Shown here one piece after another: positions 16,804-25,698 of a stretch of 64,000 bases of DNA. Under the pieces are notes generated by a model. It searched no databases. It was given only the letters and a program-made list of their open reading frames with translations, and was not told where the DNA came from. Each line of letters begins with the position of its first letter. Position 1 is the first letter of the stretch. Source of the DNA: Streptomyces melanogenes (GTDB lineage: Bacteria; Actinomycetota; Actinomycetes; Streptomycetales; Streptomycetaceae); contig NZ_BMTS01000003.1 of the NCBI RefSeq assembly GCF_014649795.1, positions 248,001 through 312,000 of the forward strand. Reading direction: 5' to 3'. The position numbers were made by a program, and so were the translations under genes.

Positions 16804-17871
16804 CTACAGGTCGAGCACGAGTTTCCGTCCGAGGCAGCGCGATACGCAGATCAGCATCGAGTCCTGCCGCTCCGCGTCCGTGAGCAGCTCGTCCTGGTGG
16901 TCGATCTCCCCTTCCAGGACCCGCTGTTGACACGTTCCGCAGAAGCCCTGCTCGCACGAGTACGAGACGTTCGGCAGCTCGTCGCGGACCGTGGCGAGCA
17001 CCGAACGGCCCGCCGGGACCGTGAGCGTGCGGCCGGTGCGGCGCAGTTCGACCTCGAAGGTGCCGAGCTGCGCGGTGCTCGCGCCGGGCGTGAACCGCTC
17101 CAGGTGGAGGGTGCGCCCCTCGGGCAGGGCCGCCGCCACCGCGTCCATCAGTGGCTCGGGCCCGCAGCAGTACACTGCCGCGCCCTCGCCCGTACCCGAC
17201 AGGAAGGCGGCGGTGTCCGGCAGTCCGGCCTCGTCCTCGGCGACCACCGTGACGCGCTCGCCCCCGAGCTTCTCGATCTCGTCCAGGAACGGCATGGTGG
17301 CCCGCGAGCGCCCGCCGTACAGCAGCCGCCACTCGGCGCCCGCCGCCTCGACCGCCCTCAGCATCGGCAGGACGGGGGTGATGCCGATGCCGCCCGCGAC
17401 GAACGCGTACGACGGCGCCTCGGCCAGCGGGAAGCGGTTGCGCGGCCCGCGCACGACCAGTTCGGCGCCCTCCCGCAGCTGTTCGTGCACCTCGCGCGAG
17501 CCGCCCCGGCCGTCCTCGATCAGCCGGGTGGCGACGGTGTACGTGGCGCGGTCGGCCGGGTCGCCGCAGAGCGAGTACTGGCGGACGAGCCCGGACGGCA
17601 GCACCAGGTCGAGGTGGGCGCCCGGCTTCCACTCGGGCAGCGGGGTGCCCGCCGGGGATTCGAGCCGCAGCAGCGCCACGCCCTCGGCGGGCACGGCCCG
17701 TTCGGCGACGGCGAGCCGCAGCGAGGGCACGCGCCGCCCGCCCTGCCCCGAAATGGGCGCCTCCAGCGCGGGCATCGGCCACAGCGGCGAGGTGGCGATA
17801 CGGCGGCGCACCGCCCGCCGCACCAGCAGCGCGGCCCCCGCCGCCAGGACCACGGAGCTCGTACGCGGCAT
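16804..17871 (-). CDS. PDR/VanB-type ferredoxin reductase (flavin and 2Fe-2S)
   Basis: 355 residues. An N-terminal hydrophobic/basic stretch (SSVVLAAGAALLVRRAVRRR) is followed by a flavin domain with RQYSLC, an NAD-binding domain with VAGGIGITPVLPML and YCCGPEPLMDAV, and a C-terminal plant-type 2Fe-2S domain with CEQGFCGTC and a distal Cys in LICVSRC. It passes electrons from NAD(P)H to a partner oxygenase. The ATG comes one base after the upstream hydrolase stop (TGACATG), so the two are coupled and the diiron-like hydrolase is the obvious candidate partner. Confidence 0.9.
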   Translation of the reverse strand: MPRTSSVVLAAGAALLVRRAVRRRIATSPLWPMPALEAPISGQGGRRVPSLRLAVAERAVPAEGVALLRLESPAGTPLPEWKPGAHLDLVLPSGLVRQYSLCGDPADRATYTVATRLIEDGRGGSREVHEQLREGAELVVRGPRNRFPLAEAPSYAFVAGGIGITPVLPMLRAVEAAGAEWRLLYGGRSRATMPFLDEIEKLGGERVTVVAEDEAGLPDTAAFLSGTGEGAAVYCCGPEPLMDAVAAALPEGRTLHLERFTPGASTAQLGTFEVELRRTGRTLTVPAGRSVLATVRDELPNVSYSCEQGFCGTCQQRVLEGEIDHQDELLTDAERQDSMLICVSRCLGRKLVLDL

Positions 17872-17872
17872 G

Positions 17873-18760
17873 TCAGCGGCCTCCGTTGGCGCCGGGCGAG
17901 CTCGCCAGATAGGCCACGGCCTGCGCGGTCGAGCCTTCCTGCGAGGGGTGGTACGTACGGCTGAGATAGCGCGGGATCGAGCGCGCCATCGCCCCGGCGG
18001 TGGGCAGCGTGCCCTGCCGTCCGGCGCGCAGGAAGGCGCCGACGGTGGCCTTGCCGTCGAGCAGCGAGGGGTCGTTCTCCATGAAGAACCGGGCGCCGCG
18101 CTGCCACAGGAAGAGGAGCGCGGCGAAGGCGGTCGCCCAGGTCCTGGCCCTGCGCCGGTAGCTGCCGTCCACGTGCATGAACAGGTCGAAGGCGACCGAC
18201 CGGTGCTCGACCTCCTCGGCGCCGTGCCAGCGCAGCAGGTCCAGCATCACCGCGTCGGCGCCGCGCTCGTCCAGGGCGTCGGCGTTGAGGATCCAGTCGC
18301 CCAGGAACGCCGTGTAGTGCTCGATCGCCGCGATCGTGGCGACCCGCTCCATCAGCCACCACCGGCGGGCCCGCCCCGGCGGCAGCGTCCGGTCGCCGAG
18401 CAGCTTCTCGAAGAGCCAGTCGACCTGCGCGGTGTACGGGGTGGGGTCCAGGCCCAGCGCCTTGAGGTGGGGGAGCACGTCGTCGTGGGCGGCCGAGTGC
18501 GTGGCCTCCTGCCCGATGAACCCGATGACGTCCTCGCGCAGCCGCTCGTCGCGGATGTACGGCAGCACCTGCTTGTACACATGCACGAACCAGCGCTCGC
18601 CCGCCGGGAGCAGCAGGTGCAGCACATTGATGGTGTGACCGGTGAACGGATCGCCCGGGATCCAGTGGAGCGGCGTCTTCTCCCACCCGAACGAGACGTT
18701 CCGGGCCTTGAGCTCTATGTGCTCCGAGACCACCGGAGCGGGCTGCGGCGTATTAGACAT
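17873..18760 (-). CDS. PF10118-type metal-dependent hydrolase (diiron-like)
   Basis: 295 residues. The helix-bundle metal ligands look like those of ferritin-like diiron enzymes: ERWFVHVY, GQEATHSAAHDD, AIEHYTAFLGD and HGAEEVEHRSVAFD. This matches the family annotated as predicted metal-dependent hydrolase (PF10118), whose chemistry is poorly known; the coupled PDR-type reductase downstream suggests a redox (oxygenase) function rather than hydrolysis. It is first in a three-gene operon ending in a TetR regulator. On its strand TTGCCA and TACATT, 16 bases apart, lie just upstream as a possible promoter. Confidence 0.8.
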   Translation of the reverse strand: MSNTPQPAPVVSEHIELKARNVSFGWEKTPLHWIPGDPFTGHTINVLHLLLPAGERWFVHVYKQVLPYIRDERLREDVIGFIGQEATHSAAHDDVLPHLKALGLDPTPYTAQVDWLFEKLLGDRTLPPGRARRWWLMERVATIAAIEHYTAFLGDWILNADALDERGADAVMLDLLRWHGAEEVEHRSVAFDLFMHVDGSYRRRARTWATAFAALLFLWQRGARFFMENDPSLLDGKATVGAFLRAGRQGTLPTAGAMARSIPRYLSRTYHPSQEGSTAQAVAYLASSPGANGGR

Positions 18761-18847
18761 GGCGTCAATGTACTGACGGGTAGGTGTCTGGCAACAGGGT
18801 TGTGCGAGGAGTTGTTCGTACGGAACCGGTCACCGGGGCCCAGCGGT

Positions 18848-20764
18848 TCAGCGCAGGGCGGTGACCCGGGTTCCGTCCGCGAGGCGGCCGTCGAGCTGGG
18901 CGCGGGCGCCCTCCTGGGTGCGCACAGCGAGCAGATGGCCGCGCTCGGAGGCGTCCACGCCGCCGGAGACGGCGACCCGGGTCAGGTCCTCGCTGCCGGC
19001 CGCCAGCACGTACCAGTGTCCGCCCCGGGACTTCCACAGCACCCCGGCTAGCACGCGCGGCTGGTGGGTGCCGCAGGCGGCGCTGTTCTCGGCGCGCGCG
19101 GCCACCGCGCCCGCCGTGGCCTTCGCGGCGCCCGGCGCCTGGAACTGGGCCAGCACCCGGTTGTCCGTGCCGGACCAGGTGTCGGCCCGGGTGCACAGCC
19201 AGGCGGCCGTGCCGTTGGCCTCGGGCAGCGGCTGCCGGGCGAACTGCCACGCGTTGACGGCCCGCACGCCCTGCGAGCGTACGGTCGGCAGCAGGCAGGC
19301 CGTACGGGCCCAGGCCTCGCGGGCGGTAGTGCTGGCGATGTCCCTGGGCGCCTCCGGCGGCCCCCAGGTGAGCCGGGCGGGCGCGAGCTCCCCGAGGTCG
19401 GTCAGCAGCCGCCCCGCCGAGTCGTCGCGCAGCTGGAGCACGTCCCAGGAGGTGCAGTCGCGGGCCTGGGCGGGCGAGACCAGCGGGGCGGTGACGCCGT
19501 CCCGGTCGCGGGGGAGGGGGCGGGGCGCGGCGGCCGGGTCGAGCAGGTCCCGGACGGCCGCCTCGCGTACCCAGGGGGCGGTCAGATAGCGGACGTTGCC
19601 GTCGGTGCGGCCGACCACCAGCGCCCCGGCGGAGGCGGCGTCCGCGCCGTCCACGCGCGCGAAGTCGAGCGCGGCGCCGGAGGTGCCGTCCACCGGCTCC
19701 GCGTACCGGGCGACCCGCAGCCCGTCGTAGAACAGCACGACCGAGGCCCGGTCGACCCGCCCCGCGTACAGCAGTTGGGGCGCGCCCATCGGCGGCCCCG
19801 ACGGCGTGCCCGGCGTGGCCGAGACCTGCACGGAACGGCCCGGCCGCGCCCAGACGGCGAGCGCGCGCCGCAGCAGGGCGGTGTCGCTGGTGAGGGAGCC
19901 CCGGGCGGGCCAGACGGAGAAGTCGGTACGGGCCGAGGTGCGCCAAGTGGCCGAGTCCACCCGGACGACCCGCGCCGGGTCGAGGGCGGCCTCGGCTGCG
20001 GGATTGCGGGCGTACGGCGGCGCGGCCGCGCCGTCCGGTCCCCAGCCGTCGCCCGGGAGCCCGAGGAGCGTGCCGCAGACGGCGAGCGCGGCGGCGGCGA
20101 CGAGGGCGGCGCGCAGGTGCTGGCGGCGGCGCATCAGGTCGGTGGGCCGGGCCTGGAGGGAGCAGGGGTCGAACTCGGCGGCCTGGAGCAGCGCGGCGGC
20201 GTCGCCGGGATCCCCGGCTTCGCCGATGGCGGTGTCGGGATCTTCGACGCCCACGGCGTCAAGCTCCCTCCTGACCTCGTCGTCGCTCAGCCGGTCGAGC
20301 CCGCGCAGGACGAAGGCGGCCCGGGCGGGTCCGCTGAGGGCGGAGAGGCGCTGGTCCAGGGCGAGTTCATCGGCTCCGCCGGAGCGGGGGAACAGCCTGA
20401 GCCCCCACACCTGCGGCAGCACCGGCGGCAACTGCGCCCGCTTGGGCCAGGCCCGCCGCCGCAACGGCAGCCCCGCCTCCAGCGCCTGCCGCACGACCTG
20501 CCGCCGCACGAACCCGTACCCCGGGTCCCCCCGCCGGGGCGCCGGAATCACGGCCTCCGCACCCCCGTGCTTCCGCGGCAGCGACCGCTGCACCAGCGCG
20601 TGCGCGGTCAGCACGCGCCGGTTCCGCCCGAGGGAGGGCGGCAACACGAGGTAGGCGAGCCGGGTCAGCCGCGGATAGTGCTCGACGAGAGCGGCTTCGG
20701 CCTGCTCGATGCCGATGGGGGTGGGACGGCTGAGGATGTCCTGGGGCGGGGCCACGTTCAGCAA
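18848..20764 (-). CDS. Membrane-anchored protein with degenerate sigma-factor-like N-terminus
   Basis: 638 residues from ATG 20764. Residues ~20-60 (VEHYPRLTRLAYLVLP) resemble ECF sigma region 2, and ~135-170 (LSALSGPARAAFVLRGLDRL then SDDEVRREL) resemble region 4, but the linker is Arg/Pro-rich and the usual recognition helix is missing. One membrane segment follows (LRAALVAAAALAVCGTLLGL, about 215-235), then ~400 residues probably outside the cell with several Cys. It could be a membrane-tethered regulator or a repurposed sigma fold. No named family recognised. Confidence 0.75.
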   Translation of the reverse strand: MLNVAPPQDILSRPTPIGIEQAEAALVEHYPRLTRLAYLVLPPSLGRNRRVLTAHALVQRSLPRKHGGAEAVIPAPRRGDPGYGFVRRQVVRQALEAGLPLRRRAWPKRAQLPPVLPQVWGLRLFPRSGGADELALDQRLSALSGPARAAFVLRGLDRLSDDEVRRELDAVGVEDPDTAIGEAGDPGDAAALLQAAEFDPCSLQARPTDLMRRRQHLRAALVAAAALAVCGTLLGLPGDGWGPDGAAAPPYARNPAAEAALDPARVVRVDSATWRTSARTDFSVWPARGSLTSDTALLRRALAVWARPGRSVQVSATPGTPSGPPMGAPQLLYAGRVDRASVVLFYDGLRVARYAEPVDGTSGAALDFARVDGADAASAGALVVGRTDGNVRYLTAPWVREAAVRDLLDPAAAPRPLPRDRDGVTAPLVSPAQARDCTSWDVLQLRDDSAGRLLTDLGELAPARLTWGPPEAPRDIASTTAREAWARTACLLPTVRSQGVRAVNAWQFARQPLPEANGTAAWLCTRADTWSGTDNRVLAQFQAPGAAKATAGAVAARAENSAACGTHQPRVLAGVLWKSRGGHWYVLAAGSEDLTRVAVSGGVDASERGHLLAVRTQEGARAQLDGRLADGTRVTALR

Positions 20765-20856
20765 AACGAGCGAATGGTGGGATGGTCACCGGGGGGTGTG
20801 CCCGGGGTTTGTCTGCCGCTGAGTGGGGGCTGGCTGCGGCCCCTTTTGCCCGGTGC

Positions 20857-21083
20857 TTGTCTGCGGGCCGTCCCCAACTGGTCGCGCAGTTCCCCGTGCC
20901 CCTAAGAATGCCGCCGCGCGGCAATCCCCTGGGCGGCCCGGAGGGGCGCATTTAGGGGCGCGGGGAACTGCGCGACCAGCCACAGCAGACCCGCAGACGA
21001 ACGGGGGTCCGGGGCGAAGCCCCGGGAACGGGCCTCCACCACCCACCCACCCCCGGAGGGTTCAGGGAAGGGGTGGGGTGGGG
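20857..21083. repeat. Dispersed repeat, copy D (full element with G-rich tail)
   Basis: Both arms are present (GGTCGCGCAGTTCCCCGTGC and GGGGCGCGGGGAACTGCGCG), flanked by CTTGTCTGCGGGCCG and CCCGCAGACGAA. The inner module holds two small hairpins (TGCCGCCGCGCGGCA and one around GGCGGCCCGGAGGGGCGC). The tail CCCCCGGAGGGTTCAGGGAA (from 21051) runs into the phosphatase stop. Confidence 0.88.
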
Positions 21084-21880
21084 GAATCCACCAAGCGGGT
21101 GCGCAGCCGCCCCAGAGACTCCTCCCCCACCCCCAACCCCTCCCGCACATACACCCCCATAGACCCGTAAAGGGACGAAACCTCCCCCAACCCCGCCGCC
21201 AAATACTCCCGCACCACCCCGACCACCGCGAGTGCCACCTCCGGATCACCCCCCTGCGCCGTGAACCCCTCGATCAACGGCGCGAACGCCTCCCGCACCG
21301 CCCCGTTCACCGCCAGGTACTCCCGCAACACCACCTCCGCAGACGCCCCCAGCAGCGACAGCAGCACCGTCGCCCCCCACCCCGTACGGTCCTTCCCCGC
21401 CGTGCAGTGGAAGAGCACCGGCCCGGCGGCCTCCGGATCCGCCAGTTCCAGCAGCAGCGTCCGGTACGCGGCCCGGGCCGACGGCGACGACACCAGGTCC
21501 CGGTACAGGTCCTCGAACACCGCCTGCGCCCGGCCCCCACCCAGGTGCTGCTCGGCCGCGACGGGGTCGGCCAGGACGTGCCGCAGCCGCGCGGCCGCCG
21601 GCGCCCCGGATTCGCTCACCGCGTCCGCCAGCACGTCCGCGACCACCAGCCGCGCCCCGGACGGCAGCCGGTCGGGCCGCTCGGCCCGCTCGGCCGCCGT
21701 CCGCAGGTCGACGACCGTACGGATCCCGAGCGCGGCCACCGCCGGGTCCCGGTCCGGGTCGAACCGGTCGAGCGCCCCGGCCCGGAAGACCAGGCCGGGC
21801 CGGACCGTACGCCCCCCGGCGAGCGGCGTACCGCCGAGATCGCGGAGGTTGGCGACACTGTGGGCGGGAATCGCGGTCAT
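21062..21880 (-). CDS. Tyrosine-protein phosphatase (PTP/DSP-like, PF13350 type)
   Basis: 272 residues from ATG 21880, with AGGAG upstream. The start NLRDLGGTPLAGGRTVRPGL is typical of this family, and the P-loop HCTAGKDRTGWG near residue 160 carries the catalytic Cys and Arg. IRTVVDLRT provides the general-acid region. Targets could be phosphotyrosine proteins or phosphoinositides. The last residues (SPTPPLP) and the stop codon are supplied by the tail of repeat copy D, so the C-terminus has been reshaped by the repeat. Confidence 0.88.
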   Translation of the reverse strand: MTAIPAHSVANLRDLGGTPLAGGRTVRPGLVFRAGALDRFDPDRDPAVAALGIRTVVDLRTAAERAERPDRLPSGARLVVADVLADAVSESGAPAAARLRHVLADPVAAEQHLGGGRAQAVFEDLYRDLVSSPSARAAYRTLLLELADPEAAGPVLFHCTAGKDRTGWGATVLLSLLGASAEVVLREYLAVNGAVREAFAPLIEGFTAQGGDPEVALAVVGVVREYLAAGLGEVSSLYGSMGVYVREGLGVGEESLGRLRTRLVDSPTPPLP

Positions 21881-21971
21881 GGGCGGACGCACTCCTGGGG
21901 CAGAAACACAAAGAACACGACTCGGACGCGTCCATGTGTGCCCCCATCCGGGCCGAAACGTAACCCCGCCC

Positions 21972-24900
21972 CTACACCACCGCCCACCCCCCGAACTCCG
22001 CCGTCCCCCGCGCCCCACTCCCCCCGTTCGCCGCGCTCATGAACAGCCCCGCGTCCTGCACCGCCGCCGTACCCGGCACCGGCACCGTCGCCACCGTCCG
22101 CCAGGTCGCCCCCGCGTCCGTCGAGCACGCGCCGGTGAACGACCCGGCCGGGCCCCGGCTCAGCCGCAGCAGGACCGGCGCCGCCACCCCCGTGATCCGC
22201 CGGTAGGTGTCGAGCAGCCCGTCACCGTCCGCGTCGTACGACAGGACCACGCCCTGCCCGGGCGTCGCCGCCAGATTCAGGAATCCCGTCGACCCCGGCA
22301 CCCCGAGGCCGTTGCGTACGATGATCCCACCCCGCGCCCAACTCCCGGTGTTGTCAAGTGAGTTGACGGAGAGAACCACCGTCGCACCCTCCCGCAGCGC
22401 CCCCTCCCGATACGCCGTGCCGAACCGCGCGATGCCCTTCCACAGGTCCAGGCCGCCACCATTGATCGCCAACCGCCCGTCCAGCTCGCCGAACACCGCG
22501 TCGTTGCTGGTGAACGTCCGCCACCCGGTGCTCAGCGGCGCCGCCAGATACACGGCGGACCGCTGGACGACCGCCACCCGGCCCTCGCCGTCCGGGCCGT
22601 ACCGCGTGGTCAGCTCGTACGGCATGGCCCGCAGTGGTGCGGTCAGCGGGTCGGCGGGGGCGGTGGCCCGCCAGCGCACCGAGCCCTCGCCCGCCGCCGG
22701 GATCCGGTTCAGCCGCGTGGGGCCCTCCGGCTCGGCGTCGAGGCCGGTCAGTGCGAAGTCGACGCGGCCGGTCGCCCGCAGCCCGTTGAGGTTGCGCAGC
22801 GCAGCCGTGACCGTGCCGGTCGAGCCGGGCGTGAAGCTCACGGGGTCGGCGGCGACGGTCACGGCCCCCTGGTAGGGCGCGCTCGCGAGCGCTTCGTGGA
22901 CGCGCAGCGCCGTCCGGTACGGGTCACCGGTCGCCCGTACCGGATACGTGCCCGACTCCCGCGTCCACGCCTCCTCGCCCACGTACCAGTCGAAGGCCTT
23001 GGGCGCCCGCCCGTCCGCCAGGGCGTCGGCCAGCTCGTCCAAGTAGGCGCGCCACTGCGGGAGGTGAAGGTCCGTCAGCAGGCCCTGCCAGTCGCGGTCC
23101 GCGTAGTTGCTGAGGTTGTCGGCCGCCGAGCGGCCCGCCCAGGTGGTGATCAGCGTCCGCGCCGTCCACTCCAGCCGGGCCGCCTCCTGCGCGCTCGTCG
23201 CGAACCGCTTGGCGTCCTCCAGCCACGGGCCGAGCAGGAACGCCCGGTGGCAGCCGGACATCTCGTCGGCCAGCCGCATCAGCCGCAGCCACAGCGCGCT
23301 CAGCACCCCGAACGCTTCCTGGTCCTTCGCCTGGTACGCGATCCGCAGCTGCGGAAGCAGCAGCCGCGACCGGTCGGCGAGCGCCTGCCGGGCGACGTCG
23401 GTGAGGTCGTACGCATAGGCGTCCGAGCCGCGCAGCGACGGACGTACGGCAAGGAGCTCGGCGAAGGCGCGGTCGAAGCGGGCCGACTCGAAGGCGGTGG
23501 TGACGGAGGCGGTGATCGACGGCCGCCGGGTGAAGAGCGAGTCGACGGGCCGCCCGTCGGCGGTGGTCAGCCGGTAGGCGGTGGCGGCGAGCGCGGCGAA
23601 CGCCTCGCGCGCGTGGCCGTCCTCGCGCCCGTAGCGCACGTCCGCGTACGTACGGAACCAGTCCTCCCGCTCCACCGGCCCGTCCCGCCAGGCGAGCTCG
23701 CTGAACAGCTCGAACGCGGCGGGGTCGCGCTCGGCGGACTCCGGCATGTAGGCGGTGCCGACCAGGGTGCTGCCCGGCTTGTCGCGCCACTGGGCGAACT
23801 TGCCCGTCCAGCGGTGGGTGTTGGCGCCCAGGGTGGTGCGGCCGCCGAAGTTGGGGATGGTGCCGAACGCGTACGGCGTGCCGCCCCAGTCCTTCTCGCG
23901 GTCGGTGACCGTGGCGAGGTCGGAGAGGCCGTCGACGATCAGGATCCGTGACTTGTCGACCGCGGCCAGGACGTCCGGGCGGGGGTTGGTCTGCCAGCCG
24001 AGTATCACCCAGGTGGCCCCGGGCCGGGCGGTGTGCAGGGCCTTCTCGACGGCCCGGGCGGCCTCGGCCACCGGTACGTCGCCCGGGGTGCCGCCCTCGT
24101 GCAGCAGATCCATCTTGAAGTGCCGCGCCTCGCCGAACAGCTCCTCCTGATGGCGGTAGAAAGCGGCCGCGACCTGCGGGAACACCTCGGTGCGCGGGTC
24201 GAGCCAGTCGGGTCGGCGCAGACCGTTCCAGCCGCCCTGGGGGACGACCCGGGCCCCCGGGTTGCGCTCGGGGAAGCCGTCCGGGACGGTCCCGAAGTAG
24301 CCCGGCAGCACCGGCCGCATCCCCAGCTCGCGCAGCCGCGCGGTGATCCGCGCGCCCAGCTCCGCGCGCCGGTCGATCAGCGCGGGGGAGAGGGGGCCGC
24401 CGTATCCGCTCATGTTCTGGAGCAGCCACCACGGCTGGTGCGAGGGCGCGGGCAGCCAGGCCCGGGCCTCCTCGTCGGAGTATCCGAAATCCAGCAACAG
24501 GCGGTGGTAGACGGCTTCCTGACCTGGCGTCACCAGCACCTCGTTGCAGCCGTGCAGCGCCAGGACGTCGATCAGCCGCTCCCAGCGCGGCCAGTCGGCG
24601 TACGGGGCGGTGTAGCCGTCGTGGGTGTCGTTGAAGACGAACCGGTGCGGGACGGTCGCGGTGCGCTCCACCGGCCAGTCCGGCGCGGGCAGCAGGCGCG
24701 GCAGGTCCAGTTGGCTTCCCGCCCAGGTCAGATGGGCCTTGCAGGTGTACTTGAGGTACCAGTGCAGACCGGTCAGGGCGGTGGCCGGGCCGGTGGCGGC
24801 GATCTCGATCCGCCCGCCGGAGCCGGTGACCCGGAAGCGGTCGGGGCCGCCCTCGGGCAGGGGCGTGAGACGGATCCGGTCGGCGTGGTCGGGCAGGAGC

Positions 24901-25073
24901 CGGACGAGGGCTTCCCGGGCGGGCCCGGTGTCAAGCAGGTGTGCAACCGCGGAGGGTGCCGGGGCCGCGAACGCGGGGGGCGCCGCCCCGATCGCGGCCC
25001 CGGCGCCGATGGCTCCGGCCGTGCTCAGCACCGTACGTCTGGAGGGGGTCCGGGGACTCGACAGCTCGGTCAT
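21972..25073 (-). CDS. Exported alpha-N-acetylglucosaminidase (GH89, NAGLU family)
   Basis: 1033 residues from ATG 25073 with AGGAGCG upstream. A Tat signal peptide is visible: SRRTVLSTAGAIGAGAAIG ending near APAFAA. The catalytic core matches NAGLU enzymes: LTGLHWYLKYTCKAHLTWAG, WERLIDVLALHGCNEVL, GYFGTVPDGFPERNPG, DLLHEGGTPGDVPV, and WVILGWQTNPRPDVL. A beta-sandwich (VSFTPGSTGTVTAALRN) and a ~170-residue C-terminal lectin-like domain follow. It removes terminal alpha-GlcNAc from glycans outside the cell. It is divergent from a small lipoprotein gene. Confidence 0.88.
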   Translation of the reverse strand: MTELSSPRTPSRRTVLSTAGAIGAGAAIGAAPPAFAAPAPSAVAHLLDTGPAREALVRLLPDHADRIRLTPLPEGGPDRFRVTGSGGRIEIAATGPATALTGLHWYLKYTCKAHLTWAGSQLDLPRLLPAPDWPVERTATVPHRFVFNDTHDGYTAPYADWPRWERLIDVLALHGCNEVLVTPGQEAVYHRLLLDFGYSDEEARAWLPAPSHQPWWLLQNMSGYGGPLSPALIDRRAELGARITARLRELGMRPVLPGYFGTVPDGFPERNPGARVVPQGGWNGLRRPDWLDPRTEVFPQVAAAFYRHQEELFGEARHFKMDLLHEGGTPGDVPVAEAARAVEKALHTARPGATWVILGWQTNPRPDVLAAVDKSRILIVDGLSDLATVTDREKDWGGTPYAFGTIPNFGGRTTLGANTHRWTGKFAQWRDKPGSTLVGTAYMPESAERDPAAFELFSELAWRDGPVEREDWFRTYADVRYGREDGHAREAFAALAATAYRLTTADGRPVDSLFTRRPSITASVTTAFESARFDRAFAELLAVRPSLRGSDAYAYDLTDVARQALADRSRLLLPQLRIAYQAKDQEAFGVLSALWLRLMRLADEMSGCHRAFLLGPWLEDAKRFATSAQEAARLEWTARTLITTWAGRSAADNLSNYADRDWQGLLTDLHLPQWRAYLDELADALADGRAPKAFDWYVGEEAWTRESGTYPVRATGDPYRTALRVHEALASAPYQGAVTVAADPVSFTPGSTGTVTAALRNLNGLRATGRVDFALTGLDAEPEGPTRLNRIPAAGEGSVRWRATAPADPLTAPLRAMPYELTTRYGPDGEGRVAVVQRSAVYLAAPLSTGWRTFTSNDAVFGELDGRLAINGGGLDLWKGIARFGTAYREGALREGATVVLSVNSLDNTGSWARGGIIVRNGLGVPGSTGFLNLAATPGQGVVLSYDADGDGLLDTYRRITGVAAPVLLRLSRGPAGSFTGACSTDAGATWRTVATVPVPGTAAVQDAGLFMSAANGGSGARGTAEFGGWAVV

Positions 25074-25113
25074 GGGCTCGGCGCTCCTCGTGTTGTTGGG
25101 GTGACAACAGGCG

Positions 25114-25128
25114 CGTGCGGAGCGCACG
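25114..25128. promoter_or_regulatory. Short palindrome between GH89 gene and lipoprotein gene
   Basis: CGTGCG, GAG, CGCACG: a perfect 6-base inverted repeat about 41 bases upstream of the GH89 start, followed by GTTAAC. It may be an operator for the exported glycosidase. No regulator can be assigned. Confidence 0.35.
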
Positions 25129-25215
25129 TTAACGGTGGCGCGGGTGCCGGGCAACGGGGCCACTGAAATGGCCAAATGCCCACGGGGAGGGGGTGGTTGA
25201 GGGCACGATGGAGGT

Positions 25216-25611
25216 ATGCGCACTCTTGTACGAGCGGCCCTGGTGACCGCGGTCGTGACCCTAGCCGCGGGCTGCGGCGGGCACGGCCACGACGCGCCGA
25301 AGACGGCCGGCGGAACCCTCGAACAGATCGCGGCCCAGGCCGCCTGCACACCGAAGATCTCCACGAACGCGGCCGAGCTGCGGCAGGCCAACTGCGACAC
25401 CCCGGACGGCCGCTACGTCCTGGCGACCTTCGCCACGGACCGCGGCCAGCGGGAGTGGATCAACGGCGCCAAGGACTACGGCGGCGCCTATCTGGTGGGC
25501 CGCAAGTGGGTCGCCGTCGGCGACGAGGACGTGGTCAACGCGCTGCGCGGCCGGCTCGGTGGCAGTGTCGAGACCGGGACCAACCATTCCGGACACCACC
25601 ACATGAGCTGA
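25216..25611 (+). CDS. Small putative lipoprotein, function unknown
   Basis: 131 residues. MRTLVRAALVTAVVTLAAGC is a clean lipoprotein signal with lipobox LAAGC (Cys20). The mature part is acidic-neutral with three further Cys (AACTPK, ANCDTPD) and ends His-rich in NHSGHHHMS, which could bind metal. It is transcribed away from the GH89 gene and ends in a strong shared hairpin. No family recognised with certainty. Confidence 0.75.
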   Translation: MRTLVRAALVTAVVTLAAGCGGHGHDAPKTAGGTLEQIAAQAACTPKISTNAAELRQANCDTPDGRYVLATFATDRGQREWINGAKDYGGAYLVGRKWVAVGDEDVVNALRGRLGGSVETGTNHSGHHHMS

Positions 25612-25624
25612 CCGCGCAGGGGAT

Positions 25625-25654
25625 GCTCCCCCGGGTGGGGTGACCCGGGGGAGC
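25625..25654. terminator. Strong bidirectional hairpin between convergent genes
   Basis: GCTCCCCCGGGT, six-base loop GGGGTG, ACCCGGGGGAGC: a perfect 12-base stem between the stop of the lipoprotein gene and the stop of the DUF1996 gene. Confidence 0.85.
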
Positions 25655-25698
25655 CAATCAGGGGGAGCGGGTTTCCAGGCGCGTGCGCGCCCTGTCGG

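Noticed and set aside
18764..18777. GTCA-N6-TGAC palindrome at the diiron-like operon promoter as a TetR operator
   Set aside because: Only 4-base arms and an asymmetric centre; too weak to list as an operator, although position fits.
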